Positions 62,573-64,000 of a stretch of DNA of 64,000 bases are shown in pieces. The notes under the pieces were generated by a model. That model did no database searches. It saw only the letters and a list, made by a program, of their open reading frames with translations, and was not told the DNA's origin. The stretch lies in assembly GCF_021228235.1 (NCBI RefSeq), contig NZ_JAJQRG010000002.1, forward strand, positions 558,001 through 622,000, given 5' to 3'. The stretch comes from Pseudophaeobacter flagellatus (GTDB lineage: Bacteria; Pseudomonadota; Alphaproteobacteria; Rhodobacterales; Rhodobacteraceae). Made by a program: the position numbers and the translations under genes. Numbering within the stretch: position 1 is the stretch's first letter; each line of letters starts with the position of its first letter.

Positions 62573-63027
62573 TGGCGAGTACTCCTGTTTTTTTAAAATT
62601 TATTTCCGGTCGAGGGAGCCAGCGCGGGGCAGAGAGGGGCACGCAAGCGCGCCGTTGCTGTGGCTTGGGGGCTTGCTGCCGCCATGAATTGGCATTGCCC
62701 AAGTGGTCATCTCTGCTGGCAGAGTGTCCGTTCATTTGAAGCGTCAATCAAGCATTTTGCGCGCAGCGGGGGCGGTTTTGACGGTCTGTGCTTGGATTTT
62801 GTTGCTTCGGCCAGCTGAGAGCCTGCTACGGGCCGGGGCTGGTCCGTGGTGGTCAGTGTAACCGGGATCTTGCACTTGCCACCTGAACCATTCCGCTGTA
62901 GATGCCGCCCTTATCGTCTTTGGGCGAGATTCTCTCGTGGGAGATTCGGAGGTCGCGATCTTCGGTCGGACCACGCAACACCAAACCGGATGGGACGCGT
63001 TCCATCCTTCGTTGAAAGGAAAACCAA
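62573..63027 (+). promoter_or_regulatory. rplK-rplA upstream region with promoter and leader hairpin
   Basis: 455 bp. A possible promoter is TTGCCA at 62876-62881 and TAGATG at 62899-62904 (spacing 17). A hairpin at 62951-62972 pairs GGTC with GACC-like bases (GGTC...GGACC) around GATCTTCGGTC and may be the L1 autoregulatory leader site; this is inference from position. The rplK ribosome binding site AAAGGAAAACC precedes the ATG. The left part (62573-62870) contains no recognised gene. Confidence 0.45.
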
Positions 63028-63453
63028 ATGGCTAAGAAGCTTGTTGGTTCGATGAAACTGCAGGTTGCTGCAGGTCAGGCAAACCCCTCCCCGCCAGTTG
63101 GCCCCGCTCTGGGTCAGCGCGGCATCAACATCATGGAATTCTGCAAGGCGTTCAACGCCAAGACCGCAGACATGGAGCCAGGTGCGCCTTGCCCAACCGT
63201 GATCACCTACTATCAGGACAAGTCCTTCACCATGGACATCAAGACGCCACCTGCGTCTTATTACCTGAAGAAGGCTGCCAAGGTTAAGTCCGGTGCCAAG
63301 ACACCTTCGCGTGAAACCGTTGGTACAGTGTCAGTTGCTCAGGTGAAAGAAATCGCCGAAGCAAAGATGAAAGATCTGAACGCCAACGATATCGAAGCGG
63401 CGATGAAGATCATTCTGGGCTCCGCCCGCTCTATGGGCATCGAGGTGAAGTAA
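63028..63453 (+). CDS. rplK: 50S ribosomal protein L11
   Basis: 141 residues. [20 protein letters not shown], then [18 protein letters not shown] and [20 protein letters not shown], are the standard L11 signatures. Binds the GTPase-associated 23S rRNA region and L10-L7/L12 stalk base. Start at ATG 63028 after AAAGGAAAACCAA. Followed after one base by rplA. Confidence 0.98.
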   Translation: MAKKLVGSMKLQVAAGQANPSPPVGPALGQRGINIMEFCKAFNAKTADMEPGAPCPTVITYYQDKSFTMDIKTPPASYYLKKAAKVKSGAKTPSRETVGTVSVAQVKEIAEAKMKDLNANDIEAAMKIILGSARSMGIEVK

Positions 63454-63454
63454 G

Positions 63455-64000
63455 ATGGCAAAGTTCGGAAAACGTACACGCGCCGCGCGCGAAGCAGTCG
63501 CTGGCAAAGCCAACCTCTCCGTTGCTGATGCCGTTGCTCTGGTGAAGGCCAATGCAACCTCGAAGTTCGACGAAACCATCGAGATTGCCCTGAACCTCGG
63601 CGTTGACACCCGTCACGCGGATCAGATGGTTCGTGGCGTTGTTGGCCTGCCAAACGGCACCGGCAAATCCATGCGCGTTGCAGTCTTTGCCCGTGGCCCC
63701 AAGGCTGACGAAGCCAAGGCCGCTGGCGCAGATGTGATCGGCGCAGAAGACCTGATGGAAGCCATCCAGGGCGGCAAAATCGATTTTGATCGTTGCATTG
63801 CCACCCCTGACATGATGCCCGTCGTTGGTCGTCTGGGTAAGATCCTTGGCCCACGTAACCTGATGCCAAACCCCAAGGTTGGCACGGTGACCATGGACGT
63901 CAAGGCAGCTGTTGAAGCGGCCAAGGGCGGCGAAGTCCAGTTCAAAGCGGAAAAAGGCGGCGTTGTGCACGCTGGCGTTGGCAAGGCCTCTTTTGATGCC
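63455..64000 (+). CDS. rplA: 50S ribosomal protein L1, partial at window end
   Basis: The first 182 codons are in the window; the family is about 230 residues, so the last 50 or so are outside. [20 protein letters not shown] start, [40 protein letters not shown] and [19 protein letters not shown] are classical. L1 also represses its own operon by binding the leader mRNA. ATG at 63455, one base after the rplK stop. Confidence 0.97.
   Translation, partial: MAKFGKRTRAAREAVAGKANLSVADAVALVKANATSKFDETIEIALNLGVDTRHADQMVRGVVGLPNGTGKSMRVAVFARGPKADEAKAAGADVIGAEDLMEAIQGGKIDFDRCIATPDMMPVVGRLGKILGPRNLMPNPKVGTVTMDVKAAVEAAKGGEVQFKAEKGGVVHAGVGKASFDA

Overview
The window is a 64 kb chromosomal segment of a high-GC alphaproteobacterium, most likely a marine Rhodobacteraceae (Roseobacter-group) strain. 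The evidence is protein-level resemblance: L-arabinonate dehydratase and ChvE-type sugar uptake, TAXI-TRAP transport, the gpmI / EnvC-like / S41 peptidase row, and accD-folC. I found no tRNA, rRNA, CRISPR array, insertion sequence or phage. Gene density is high and most genes sit in short co-directional runs with 1-14 bp overlaps.

Layout. 1-20.2 kb is housekeeping: polA (minus strand, 3' end outside the window), a flavodoxin-like protein, a 57-residue zinc-finger protein, an orphan ABC ATPase, gpmI, an EnvC-like factor, an S41 peptidase, rsgA, ada, three poorly known minus-strand genes, a giant ABC-like protein with dead ATPase motifs and a C-terminal cyclic-nucleotide-binding domain, a CPBP protease, accD and folC. 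20.3-26.5 kb is an accessory block: a decayed gene, a LysR regulator, a TAXI-type TRAP transporter and a two-gene AtuA-like enzyme. 26.5-40 kb is a sugar catabolic operon under a GbpR-like regulator. ChvE-GguA-GguB import sugar, then a dehydrogenase, lactonase and dehydratase act on it. The products feed two branches: L-arabinose to 2-oxoglutarate (KDA dehydratase plus semialdehyde dehydrogenase) and D-galactose to pyruvate plus glyceraldehyde 3-phosphate (DgoK, DgoA). 40.8-43.1 kb is a GntR regulator with 2-keto-3-deoxygluconate kinase and Eda aldolase.

43.2-52.5 kb is the most unusual part. It holds a type I secretion ATPase and membrane-fusion protein, two probable non-RTX cargo or partner proteins (a 579-residue Asn-Gly/Gly-rich protein and an approximately 682-residue protein with a five-fold degenerate repeat), a strong hairpin between the cargo gene and the rest of the operon, and a divergent LuxR-type regulator overlapping a HEPN-like gene. 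AT-rich non-coding DNA lies between the two divergent units.

53-60.4 kb carries a small EF-hand protein, a sulfatase with its formylglycine-generating enzyme, a TPR-OGT (SPINDLY-like) glycosyltransferase and a GSCFA / SGNH-like pair, suggesting surface-glycan or matrix modification. 60.5-64 kb is the secE-nusG and rplK-rplA ribosomal/transcription region. It is split by an unrelated minus-strand gene and by one copy of a two-hairpin intergenic repeat whose other copy lies before gpmI.
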